This document shows, piece after piece, positions 1 through 9,614 of a DNA stretch of 64,000 nucleotides. The DNA is taken from positions 13,945,431 to 14,009,430 of the forward strand of contig NC_088322.1 of the NCBI RefSeq assembly GCF_910592395.1, in the 5' to 3' direction. The stretch comes from Lineus longissimus (lineage: Eukaryota; Nemertea; Pilidiophora; Heteronemertea; Lineidae). The notes beneath the pieces are model-generated. The model had not been told where the DNA came from. It saw nothing but the letters and a program-made list of their open reading frames with translations, and made no database searches. Within the stretch, counting starts at the first letter, position 1. Each line of letters begins with the position of its first letter. Position numbers and translations under genes: made by a program.

Positions 1-324
1 AGAACAGAAAAGTTTATGATTTGATGACAGTTTTGGGGAGAACTTTATGACTGTTCTGTTGATTGCAGGTTATTGCACAGGAAAGTTTGAAAGATCACAG
101 CAGAATCATCTGAACATCGCTTCTGTCTTACTGTTGCTTTTTCATTTCTGTTTTGGCTCAAAAAGGCAATCTAAACGAGTTTAATTTGAATTCCAATGTT
201 TTTACTGAAGACTCCATATCATCAGGAGAAGAAGATAATTACAACTGGTGGGAAATTCCATTATCCTGCATTGGAGTGGAAATGGAAATGTCATGGCCTA
301 CATATTATTATTCACAGATCTTAC

Positions 325-420
325 GTGATGTCTTTGATGCCAACATTGTGACCACAGGACCCCCATAGTACTGGAACCCCAAGGCATTGCCGGGACCATC
401 AGCATAGTCACCAAGAAGAT
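325..420 (-). CDS. BBS9: BBS9 copy I, exon C (PTHB1 platform region)
   Basis: This 96-bp exon is read on the - strand between a TTTTCAG acceptor (just above 420) and a GTAAGA donor (just below 325). It encodes a peptide starting DLLGDYADGPGNALGFQYYG and ending in LASKTS. Vertebrate BBS9 has the same LASKTSQRYR sequence at this place, and the next exon (seen in copies II and III) supplies QRYRLQ in phase. Entry phase is 1 (G|AT) and exit phase is 1 (C|AG). For this copy, exons B1-B6 lie to the left of the window. An antisense open frame over this exon (153-368 +) is a shadow. Confidence 0.88.
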
Positions 421-2357
421 CTGAAAATACAATCAATACACCTTGTTGTTACTTTTAACACAACTAATTTCTTGTGCGATTTGAATTTAAACTAGTGCAC
501 TGGCACCATACACTTTTTTTGCCCTCCAGTTGTCTAAGAGTAATAAATAGACAGACCAGTAAACTATGTCCAGAAATGAGTGGTCATAAGATAAAAAAAA
601 TAACTATGATATCACTCTAGGCCATGGGACAAATCTCAAACTTGTTATCACTGACAATATTGACTTGATAAGGCTCATTATTCAAAACACCTACCCAGCT
701 TACAATGGTTCCTAAAAGATTGCCTTTTTAGGTCATGGTTTAGTTCTAGATTCGGTATCCGACAAATATTTAAGACGGGCGTAGCCAGGGCGCACTAGCA
801 AAACTGACTACAGCTGACATCAAGTTAGGTGTAATAATAGAACAGGTTTGCCTTTAGTTGGATTTTGTTCTAGTAGTTTGTGCCTTGATAAGCACACAAT
901 AACCGGATTTATCAACAGAAACATTGGTTGAGTATACAAATTCTTCGGTGTGTGACTTATCTGATATACAAGCTTGCAGATTTGCCAATGGATGGAAATA
1001 ACGCATTTGTTATCTCAGCCTCATGTGCGAACAGGAAGGAGTTCACGGTGTAGTCCAACATACCAGTGTTAAAAGTTAAATCACTTTCTTTGGTCACATT
1101 TGAGGAAGCTATGCAAAACAAATACTTTTCAATGGATCTTCCATGGAGAGTTGGCAACATGTATGCACATTTTGAAGCATAACGCTATGAAATATAAGTT
1201 TTCATATCAAAACTCAAGGCACTTGATGACATTAGAATATACCTTCCATAGTTTGTGAATAGAGACTCACGACACCATCTCAAAGGATCCTCGGAAAAAG
1301 GTAAGAATTTTTTCTCCAGCTGTTACAGTAAAGATCAAAGTTTTGCCAAGAGGTGTGACAAGGTCACCAAAGCTGGTTATGCTTGAAATTATGTGAAAAA
1401 CGTTATTTGCAATAAACTATGTTAACACAATGTACACGCAATGTACACAAATTTTATTCGTGTACAAAACCCTGTAACTGAAGATGATCTTTGGATTGCC
1501 GACAGTGGTGACCCCTGTGGCAGTCTGAAAAAATCATAGAGATGGGAGATCACCAGTGCCCATATGTAAACTAATACCTTCTCTGCAGAGCACACGCCAT
1601 CTTATTATTTGTTCTACTATCTGACAGTCAGGGATGGTGCCTTTGTTTCTTTTCAGTGTTAAATATTGGCCATAATACTCGAGGAGGTTCATCCAGCGAT
1701 CCCCACAGCTTGGTCTTTAGCTCTACTGCCTCTGGCCAACTCTTTAGTCATGGCAGGGAAGTCAAGAAATCCTGCAGTATGTGGCTGAAATTTGGATGGC
1801 ACTCCCGTACAGTAGGTCAAGTCTTTTTTGAGTAGGCTCATCACCTCTGTTTCCAGTTAAGAGAAATAAAAGGTTCCATTCTCTCTAGGAATCTGAGAGT
1901 ATTCAATATACTAGCATATACCCATGGAGCGAGCAAAGTTGAAATGTAATATACATTAGTTAAATGGGCACGATGATTGAGCTACATTAAATTTCTAACG
2001 TTACTGAAGTTTTATTAAAGGTTAAACACGAAATTAACTGCATTTAGGGACTTATTGCTGCTATCTACATGCAACCCCCAATAGATTGATTGGAGTACGC
2101 TATTTTGCACAATGCATTGAGACCAGTGACAGCAGGTCCTGTTCCAAATAAGGCCCTCACATATTAGGCATGGCTGTAATTTGCCTGACGCCAATCGAAG
2201 CAATCATAATGGTGCATTGCACCATGGTCTTGGCCAGCCTCTCCTCTTCTTCCTTTCTCAGTTTTTTTAGGTCGAAAAATTACTCACTATCAGGTTGTTC
2301 ACTCATTACAGGAATAGTCACAGACCAACCGGTTGATACAAGAACTATAGCGGTTTG
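421..2357 (+). other. 5' flank of receptor gene 1 (antisense within BBS9 intron)
   Basis: No recognisable gene. A 67-codon - strand frame (957-1160) recurs in every unit but lacks family similarity, and BBS9 splicing is in phase without it. A 62-codon + frame (2170-2358) ends in TGATG, overlapping the receptor's first ATG. A pyrimidine-containing acceptor-like site (CACTCATTACAG, ending at 2311) could instead mark the end of a 5'UTR intron. Unit 1 alone has 260 bp at 1911-2170. No clear TATA box could be assigned. Confidence 0.5.
1911..2170. other. 260-bp segment present only in unit 1
   Basis: In units 2 and 3, TTCAATATA is followed directly by TGGCTGTAAT (24601-24620 and the equivalent near 48100). 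In unit 1 about 260 bp intervene. No terminal inverted repeat or clear target-site duplication is visible, so insertion in unit 1 and deletion in the others cannot be told apart. It lies less than 200 bp upstream of the receptor start and may alter its promoter or 5'UTR. Confidence 0.8.
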
Positions 2358-5300
2358 ATGATGGAGGAGACACAAGCAAAAACTGCCGACCAACGACTGT
2401 TCGATGCAGTAGATGAAGGGAACTTGAAAGGTGTTAAACACGCAATCACCGCTGGTGGGGATGTGAACCAGAAAGACAAAGATGGTAAGCTACTTGTGCA
2501 AATAGCTATCGAAAACCTTATTCAAGCACTAAAAGGCCAAGACCAGGCTACAACTCAAGATGCAAAGAAAGCAATTGTAATAGAATTAGTAGAGCATCAT
2601 GCCTATGTCAATGAACAGGGTGTATATGATATAACTGCGTTAGGATATTTGCTAGCACTGCATAAATTAAATTCATTATACAATGATAGGCAAAAACTGA
2701 TTCTGCTTGATGTTGTAAGAGTGTTGTTAAATAATGGTGCTGATGTCAACATCAAGGATATTGGTGGTCAATCTCCTTGGCACAGAGCAGCTAAGACCCC
2801 TTCCATTGAACTTCTGCAGTTATTTTTTGAGCACCAGTCTGATGTAAATGTCAGGGGTACAGGTGATCAAACTGCACTTCATACTGCTGATGACACAGAC
2901 ATTGTTAGATTATTGTTAGAAAACAAGGCTGATGTCAATGCTGCAGACAAAGCAGGCAGTAGTCCACTCTCGCATGCAGCACAGAGAGGTAACATTGATG
3001 TAGTCAGATTATTGATAGAAAGCAAGGCTGATGTCAATGCTACAGACAAAGCAGGCAGAAGTCCACTCTCGTATGCGGCAGGAAGAGGTGACATTGATGT
3101 AGTCAGATTATTGATAGAAAACAAGGCTGATGTCAATGCTATAGACAATAAAGGCAGAAGTCCACTCTCGTATGCGGCAGGGAGAGGTAACATTGATGTA
3201 GTCAGATTATTGATAGAAAACAAGGCTGATGTCAATGCTATAGACAATGAAGGCAGAAGTCCACTCTCGTATGCGGCAGGAAGAGGTAACACTGATGTAG
3301 TCAGATTATTGATGGAAAACAAGGCTGATGTCCATGCTACAGACAATGTAGGCATAAGTCCACTCTCGTATGCGGTAGAGAGAGGTTACATTGGTGTAGT
3401 CAGATTATTGATAGAAAACAAGGCTGATGTCAATGCTATGGTCAATAAAGGCAGAAGTCCACTCTGGTATGCGGCAGGGAGAGGTAAAATTGATGTAGTC
3501 AGATTATTGATAGAAAACAAGGCTGATGTCCATGCTACAGACAATAAAGGCAGAAGTCTACTCTGGGACGTGGCAGGGAGAGGTAACATTGATGTAGTCA
3601 GATTATTGATAGAAAATAAGGCTGATGTTCATGCTATAGACAATGAAGGCAAAAGTCCACTCTTGCATGCGGTAGAGAGAGGTAACATTGATGTTGTCAG
3701 ATTATTGTTAGAAAACAAGGCTGATGTCAGTGCTACAGACTATGAGGGCAGAAGTCCACTCTCGTATGCGGCATGGGAATGTTACATTGATGTAGTCAGA
3801 TTATTGATAGAAAACAAGGCTGATGTCCATGCTACAGACAATGTAGGCAGAAGTCCACTCTCGTATGCGGTACAGAGAGGTAACATTATTGTAGTCAGAT
3901 TATTGATAGAAAACAAGGCTGATGTCAATGCTACAGACTATGAGGGCAGACGTCCACTCTCGTATGCGGCATGGGAATGTTACATTGATGTAGTCAGATT
4001 ATTGATAGAAAACAAGGCTGATGTCAATGCTACAGACGTTTATGGCAGAGGTCCACTCTGGTATGCGGCAGGGAGAGGTTACATTGATGTAGTCAGATTA
4101 TTGATAGAAAACAAGGCTGATGTCAATGCTACAGACAATGAAGGCAGAAGTCCACTCTGGTATGCGGCACAGGGAGGTAACATTGGTGTAGCCAGATTAT
4201 TGATAGAAAACAAGGCTGATGTCAATGCTACAGACAAACTAGGCAGAGGTCCACTCTCGTGTGCGGTAGAGAGAGGTAACATTGATGTAGTCAGATTATT
4301 GATAGAAAACAAGGCTGATGTCAATGCTACAGACAATGAAGGCAGAGGTCCACTCTGGTATGCGGCAGGGAGAGGCAACATTGAAGTAGTCAGATTATTG
4401 ATAGAAAACAAGGCTGATGTCGATGTTACAGACAATGAAGGCAGAAGTCCACTCTTGCATGCGGCACAGAGAGGTCACATTGCTGTAGTCAGATTATTGA
4501 TAGAAAACAAGGCTGATGTCGATGCTACAGACAATGAAGGCAGAGGTCCACTCTTGTATATGTTAGAGAGAGGTAACATTGATGTAGTCAGATTATTGAT
4601 AGAAAGCAAGGCTGATGTCAATGCTACAGACAAACTAGGCAGAGGTCCACTCTCGTGTGCGGTAGACAGAGGTAACATTGATGTAGTCAGATTATTGATA
4701 GAAAACAACGCTGATGTCAATGCTACAGACGATAAAGGCAGAAGTCCACTCTTGTGCGTGGCAGAGGGAGGTCACATTGATGTAGTCAGATTATTGATAG
4801 AAAACAACGCTGATGTCAATGCTACAGACGATAAAGGCAGAAGTCCACTCTTGTGCGTGGCAGAGGGAGGTCACATTGATGTAGTCAGATTATTGATAGA
4901 AAACAACGCTGATGTCAATGCTACAGACGATAAAGGCAGAAGTCCACTCTTGTGTGTGGCAGAGGGAGGTCACACTGATGTAGTCAGCTTATTGATAGAA
5001 AACAACACTGATGTCAATGCTACAGACGATAAAGGCAGAAGTCCACTCTCGTATGCGGTCAAGGGAGGTTACATTAATGTAGTCAGATTATTGATAGAAA
5101 ACAAGGCTGATGTCAATGCTACAGACGATAAAGGCAGAAGTCCACTCTTGTGCGTGGCAGAGGGAGGTCACATTGATGTAGTCAGATTATTGATAGAAAA
5201 CAACGCTGATGTCAATGCTACAGACGATAAAGGCAGAAGTCCACTCTTGTGCGTGGCAGTTGGAGGTCACATTGATGTAGTCAGATTATTGATAGAAAAC

Positions 5301-8300
5301 AACGCTGATGTCAATGCTACAGACGATGAAGGCAGAAGTCCACTCTTGTGTGTGGCAGAGGGACGTCACACTGATGTAGTCAGCTTATTGATAGAAAACA
5401 AGGCTGATGTCAATGCTACAGACGATAAAGGCAGAAGTCCACTCTCGTATGCGGTCAAGAGAGGTTACATTAATGTAGTCAGATTATTGATAGAAAACAA
5501 GGCTGATGTCAATGCTACAGACGATAAAGGCAGAAGTCCACTGTCGTATGCGGCAAGGGAATGTAACATTGATAGAGTCAGATTATTGATAGAAAACAAG
5601 GCTGATGTCAATGCAACAGACAATAAAGGCAGAAGTCCACTCTCGTATGCGGCACGGAGAGGTAACATTGATGTAGTCAGATTATTGATAGAAAACAAGG
5701 CTTATGTCAATGCTACACACAATGAAGGCAGAAGTCCACTCTCCAATGCGGTAAAGGGAGGTAACATTGATGTAGTCAGATTATTGATAGAAAACAAGGC
5801 TGATGTCAATGCTACAGACAATAAAGGCAGAAGTCCACTCTCCAATGCGGTAGAGGGAGGTAACATTGATGTAGTCAGGTTATTGATAGAAAACAAGGCT
5901 TATGTCAATGCTACACACAATGAAGGCAGAAGTCCACTCTCGTATGCGGTACTGAGAGGTTACATTGATGTAGTCAGATTATTGATAGAAAACAAGGCTG
6001 ATGTCCATGCTACAGACGATGAAGGCAGAAGTCCACTCTGGTATGCGGCATGGAGAGGTTACATTGATGTAGTCAGATTATTGATAGAAAACAAGGCTGA
6101 TGTCAATGCTACAGACAATGAAGGCAGAAGTCCACTCTCGTATGCGTTACAGGGAGGCGACATTGATGTCGTCAGATTATTGATAGAAAACAAAGCTGAT
6201 GTCAATGCTACAGACAAAGTAGGCAGAAGTTCACTCTCGTATGCGGCATGGGAATGTTACATTGATGTAGTCAGATTATTGATAGAAAACAAGGCTGATG
6301 TCAATGCTACAGACAAAGTAGGCAGAAGTTCACTCTCGTATGCGGCATGGGAATGTTACATTGATGTAGTCAGATTATTGATAGAAAACAAGGCTGATGT
6401 CAATGCTACAGACGATGAAGGCAGAAGTCCACTCTCGTATGCGGCAAGGAGAGGTAACATTGATGTAGTCAGATTATTGATAGAAAACAAGGCTGATGTC
6501 AATGCTACAGACAATGAAGGCAGAAGTCCACTCTCGTATGCGGCACAAGGAGGTCACATTGATGTAGTCAGATTATTGATAAAAAACAAGGCTGATGTCC
6601 ATGCTACAGACAATGAAGGCAGAAGTCCACTGTCGTATGCGGCACGGAGAGGTGACATTGATGTAGTCAGATTATTGATAGAAAACAAGGCTGATGTCAA
6701 AGCTACAGACAAAAAAGGCAGTAGTCCACTCTCGTATGCGGTAGAGGGAGGTAACATTGATGTAGTCAGATTATTGATAGAAAACAAGGCTGATGTCCAT
6801 GCTACAGACAATGAAGGCAGAAGTCCACTCTCGTATGCGGCAAGGGGAGGTAACATTGATTTAGCCAGATTATTGGTAGAAAACAAGGCTGATGTCAATG
6901 CTACAGACAATGAAGGCAGAAGTCCACTCGTGTATGCGGCACAGGGAGGTAACATTGATTTAGCCAGATTATTGGTAGAAAACAAGGCTGATGTCAATGC
7001 TACAGACAATGAAGGCAGAAGTCCACTCTGGTATGCGGCACGGCGATGGAACACTGATTTAGGCAGATTATTGGTAGAAAACAAGGCTGATGTCAATGCT
7101 ACAGACAATGAAGGCAGAAGTCCACTCTGGTTTGCGGCACGGCGATGGAACATTGATTTAGCCAGATTATTGGTAGAAAACAAGGCTGATGTCAATGCTA
7201 CAGACAATGAAGGCAGAAGTCCACTCTTGGATGCGGCACAAGGAGGTCACATTGATTTAGCCAGATTATTGATAAAAAACAAAGCTGATGTCAATGCTAC
7301 AGCCGATGAAGGCAGAAGTCCACTCTTGTATGCGGCACGGAGAGGTCACATTAATGTAGTCAGATTATTGATAAAAAACAAGGCTGATGTCAATGCTACA
7401 GACAATGAAGGCAGAAGTCCACTCTCGTATGCGGCACAAGGAGGTCACATTGATGTAGTCAGATTATTGATAAAAAACAAGGCTGATGTCCATGCTACAG
7501 ACAATGAAGGCAGAAGTCCACTGTCGTATGCGGCACGGAGAGGTGACATTGATGTAGTCAGATTATTGATAGAAAACAAGGCTGATGTCAAAGCTACAGA
7601 CAATGAAGGCAGAAGTCCACTCTCGTATGCGGCACAGGGAGGTGACATTGATGTAGTCAGACTATTGATAGATAACAAGGCTGATATCAATGCTACAGAC
7701 AGCGGAGGTCTCAAGCCACTTTATTTTGCAATACACAACAACAAAGAAGTATTTGATGAACTGCTTAGATGTGGGGAAGAAATTGATGGCTCAGATCAAA
7801 GAGGTCTAAATATCCTACACATTGGATTAGCGAGTGTCAGTGAGAGCTTATTGTATGTTCTTGAGGATACAGATGATTCACATGATACACATGAGCCAAG
7901 GCAGAAGGAGAAAACTGTCAATGCTCCTGGAAGTTACGACAGGACAATGCTTCATGTCGCTGCAACCCTTGGGCTCACTAAACACATGTCAGTCTTGCTC
8001 CAATATCGTGGAATAAATGTGAATGCCCGTGACATCTTCGGCATGACCTGTCTTCATTATGCAACAATAATAGGAAATGAAGACATAATCTGTAACCTTC
8101 TCAAGGCAGGGGCCGATATTGGAGCACTGGATACTGCAGGGAGGTCTGTTTTGCATATTGCAGCAATCTATGGACATTGCAAATTGATAGAAACTTTCAC
8201 TCAAATTCAAAATGACTTGCTTCAAGCAAGAGACAACCAAGGACGGAATTGCCTACACTATGCTGTGATCTACAGAAGAGATGAAGTAGTAAAACTACTT

Positions 8301-9614
8301 CTCAATGATCAGCCAGATTCTCAAATTAATTCTAGCGAGGACAATAAGGGAAAGAAGCCAATAGACTATCTGTACAAATTTGAGGAAAACACTTTGATAC
8401 GGAAACTGTTCGGCAATCAATCTCCAGTTATCAAAATTGTCAACGAATACACTGACTTTTCATGCCACAAGAGTGAAACAAATCTCTTAGAGGTATCAAA
8501 ACAGTGTGGTATCGGCTCTGTCAAGAGAATTTCAGGTTTTGATCTGACTACTTTTGCAAAACAAATCCAAACAAAAGTTGAGGAGGTGATCCGTGAAGCT
8601 ATACCAGAGTCTGTTGATGTTATAGTCATTGGTTGTGGAAGTTCCTTTGAAGGTTCAAAAGTTGGACTTCCAGATGAACTAGATTTCATGGTCAAACTAT
8701 ATTCAGTTTATAACCAAAAACTGAAAAAGGAGGGCTATGGAGAGATGGCAAGAGATAAAGAAAAGACTATACAACTGAACATAGACAATACACCATATGG
8801 TATATGGCTGTGGAATAGACTGATGATCTACTGGAGTGAACATCAGCGTCAAAAGGAAGGTGAACATCAAAGAACTGATCATGAACCCCAGTTTCAGATG
8901 CCATTGCCTCCGGTGCGACACCCTGATCACACTACTTGTACAACCTGGATCTGGTTATATAGTGACAGTATGTTCAAGGATTTGGCAGTTTCAATAGATT
9001 TCGTCCCTGCTATTGAAATCGAGGATTATGACGAGGAGAGATGCTTTATTGTTCCAAAAATACCACACAAAGAGAGCATCATCTCTAAAACTTTCACCAC
9101 AGAGGAACTGAACCAACTTGGTCGCATATCCCATCCAACGCAGGAGGTTGAGCTCCTACTCGACTTGGACCAACACTTGATGGATGTGTTCATAACAGCA
9201 AAGAGCCTACGAAAACCTGAGGTTTGTGGATTCAAGATGAAGAATGACAAAGATGAGACAGTTCCAATGGGCGAGTACATCACCAGCTACAGACTGAAAA
9301 CTTCATTTATGCATTTGATAAAAGTGTTTAGATATTCAAAGATGTCACTTGGCAAAATGGTGCTGATAGTCTATGAATATCTAGAGAAATGCCTCCAAAG
9401 GGGCGACCTACCATCGTTTTCTAAAGATACATGGGGAAGACCAGTGAATGTGCTGGAAGGATCCAGGTTGAGTAAGGAACGTAGCATTCTGGCAGCAACG
9501 AAAATGACAGAATTTGTAAGGCGTTTGTATGAAAGAGATTACTCATCAGTTAAAGACTTGGATTTAAAAGAGGAGCAACTTGCAAGAAGAGAGTTTAGGT
9601 ACATTTTCAGATAG
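2358..9614 (+). CDS. Ankyrin-repeat cGAS-like receptor 1 (48 homogeneous ANK modules + Mab-21 nucleotidyltransferase)
   Basis: Single-exon gene of about 2418 residues. An in-frame TGA at 2334 precedes the first ATG at 2358; the second ATG (2361) has the better Kozak context (A at -3, G at +4). Residues 1-180 are divergent ankyrin repeats. Residues about 183-1780 are 48 near-identical 33-residue modules (type GRSPLSYAA..GNIDVVRLLI). About 1780-2020 are further divergent ankyrins. The C-terminal ~390 residues are a Mab-21/cGAS-type nucleotidyltransferase: GSS near 2094, DELDFMVKL giving the E-x-D metal ligands (2107, 2109), a third Asp in VSIDFVPAIE (2214), and SYRLKTSFMHL matching the conserved cGAS helix. 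The cGAS zinc-ribbon Cys/His cluster is absent. The family makes cyclic dinucleotides that signal to STING after ligand sensing; the ligand here is unknown. No membrane segment or signal peptide is seen, so it is probably cytosolic. Confidence 0.93.
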   Translation: MMEETQAKTADQRLFDAVDEGNLKGVKHAITAGGDVNQKDKDGKLLVQIAIENLIQALKGQDQATTQDAKKAIVIELVEHHAYVNEQGVYDITALGYLLALHKLNSLYNDRQKLILLDVVRVLLNNGADVNIKDIGGQSPWHRAAKTPSIELLQLFFEHQSDVNVRGTGDQTALHTADDTDIVRLLLENKADVNAADKAGSSPLSHAAQRGNIDVVRLLIESKADVNATDKAGRSPLSYAAGRGDIDVVRLLIENKADVNAIDNKGRSPLSYAAGRGNIDVVRLLIENKADVNAIDNEGRSPLSYAAGRGNTDVVRLLMENKADVHATDNVGISPLSYAVERGYIGVVRLLIENKADVNAMVNKGRSPLWYAAGRGKIDVVRLLIENKADVHATDNKGRSLLWDVAGRGNIDVVRLLIENKADVHAIDNEGKSPLLHAVERGNIDVVRLLLENKADVSATDYEGRSPLSYAAWECYIDVVRLLIENKADVHATDNVGRSPLSYAVQRGNIIVVRLLIENKADVNATDYEGRRPLSYAAWECYIDVVRLLIENKADVNATDVYGRGPLWYAAGRGYIDVVRLLIENKADVNATDNEGRSPLWYAAQGGNIGVARLLIENKADVNATDKLGRGPLSCAVERGNIDVVRLLIENKADVNATDNEGRGPLWYAAGRGNIEVVRLLIENKADVDVTDNEGRSPLLHAAQRGHIAVVRLLIENKADVDATDNEGRGPLLYMLERGNIDVVRLLIESKADVNATDKLGRGPLSCAVDRGNIDVVRLLIENNADVNATDDKGRSPLLCVAEGGHIDVVRLLIENNADVNATDDKGRSPLLCVAEGGHIDVVRLLIENNADVNATDDKGRSPLLCVAEGGHTDVVSLLIENNTDVNATDDKGRSPLSYAVKGGYINVVRLLIENKADVNATDDKGRSPLLCVAEGGHIDVVRLLIENNADVNATDDKGRSPLLCVAVGGHIDVVRLLIENNADVNATDDEGRSPLLCVAEGRHTDVVSLLIENKADVNATDDKGRSPLSYAVKRGYINVVRLLIENKADVNATDDKGRSPLSYAARECNIDRVRLLIENKADVNATDNKGRSPLSYAARRGNIDVVRLLIENKAYVNATHNEGRSPLSNAVKGGNIDVVRLLIENKADVNATDNKGRSPLSNAVEGGNIDVVRLLIENKAYVNATHNEGRSPLSYAVLRGYIDVVRLLIENKADVHATDDEGRSPLWYAAWRGYIDVVRLLIENKADVNATDNEGRSPLSYALQGGDIDVVRLLIENKADVNATDKVGRSSLSYAAWECYIDVVRLLIENKADVNATDKVGRSSLSYAAWECYIDVVRLLIENKADVNATDDEGRSPLSYAARRGNIDVVRLLIENKADVNATDNEGRSPLSYAAQGGHIDVVRLLIKNKADVHATDNEGRSPLSYAARRGDIDVVRLLIENKADVKATDKKGSSPLSYAVEGGNIDVVRLLIENKADVHATDNEGRSPLSYAARGGNIDLARLLVENKADVNATDNEGRSPLVYAAQGGNIDLARLLVENKADVNATDNEGRSPLWYAARRWNTDLGRLLVENKADVNATDNEGRSPLWFAARRWNIDLARLLVENKADVNATDNEGRSPLLDAAQGGHIDLARLLIKNKADVNATADEGRSPLLYAARRGHINVVRLLIKNKADVNATDNEGRSPLSYAAQGGHIDVVRLLIKNKADVHATDNEGRSPLSYAARRGDIDVVRLLIENKADVKATDNEGRSPLSYAAQGGDIDVVRLLIDNKADINATDSGGLKPLYFAIHNNKEVFDELLRCGEEIDGSDQRGLNILHIGLASVSESLLYVLEDTDDSHDTHEPRQKEKTVNAPGSYDRTMLHVAATLGLTKHMSVLLQYRGINVNARDIFGMTCLHYATIIGNEDIICNLLKAGADIGALDTAGRSVLHIAAIYGHCKLIETFTQIQNDLLQARDNQGRNCLHYAVIYRRDEVVKLLLNDQPDSQINSSEDNKGKKPIDYLYKFEENTLIRKLFGNQSPVIKIVNEYTDFSCHKSETNLLEVSKQCGIGSVKRISGFDLTTFAKQIQTKVEEVIREAIPESVDVIVIGCGSSFEGSKVGLPDELDFMVKLYSVYNQKLKKEGYGEMARDKEKTIQLNIDNTPYGIWLWNRLMIYWSEHQRQKEGEHQRTDHEPQFQMPLPPVRHPDHTTCTTWIWLYSDSMFKDLAVSIDFVPAIEIEDYDEERCFIVPKIPHKESIISKTFTTEELNQLGRISHPTQEVELLLDLDQHLMDVFITAKSLRKPEVCGFKMKNDKDETVPMGEYITSYRLKTSFMHLIKVFRYSKMSLGKMVLIVYEYLEKCLQRGDLPSFSKDTWGRPVNVLEGSRLSKERSILAATKMTEFVRRLYERDYSSVKDLDLKEEQLARREFRYIFR
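2905..7694 (+). repeat. 99-bp coding tandem repeat, 48 modules (ankyrin array, receptor 1)
   Basis: Each 99-bp module encodes one 33-residue ankyrin repeat and is nearly identical to its neighbours at DNA level, including silent sites, which points to recent expansion or homogenisation. Differences cluster at the residues after GRSPL, at the 4-5 residues before IDVV, and at the N/H/D after ADV. Sub-blocks are visible: a run of LLCVAEGGH modules around 4740-5390, paired AAWECY modules around 6240-6400, and a VENKADV variant block at 6860-7200. Confidence 0.95.

Noticed and set aside
153-368. 71-codon + frame also seen at 22835-23050
   Set aside because: It begins at TTG, lies antisense to BBS9 exon C, and is destroyed in unit 3 while exon C stays intact.
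957-1160. 67-codon - strand frame conserved in all units
   Set aside because: Units are near-identical everywhere, so its survival says little. BBS9 A4-C-B1 joins in phase without it, and no family similarity was recognised.
2879-7714. Long - strand open frames through the ankyrin arrays (up to 221 codons, also at 25535-26683 and 48810-50366)
   Set aside because: The 99-bp repeat is a multiple of three, so one stop-free antisense frame is copied with it. The + strand frame is one intact gene with a recognised catalytic domain.
2358-9614. Latrotoxin-like or bacterial ankyrin effector
   Set aside because: No latrotoxin N-terminal domain or signal peptide is present, and the C-terminus is a clear Mab-21/cGAS-type nucleotidyltransferase.
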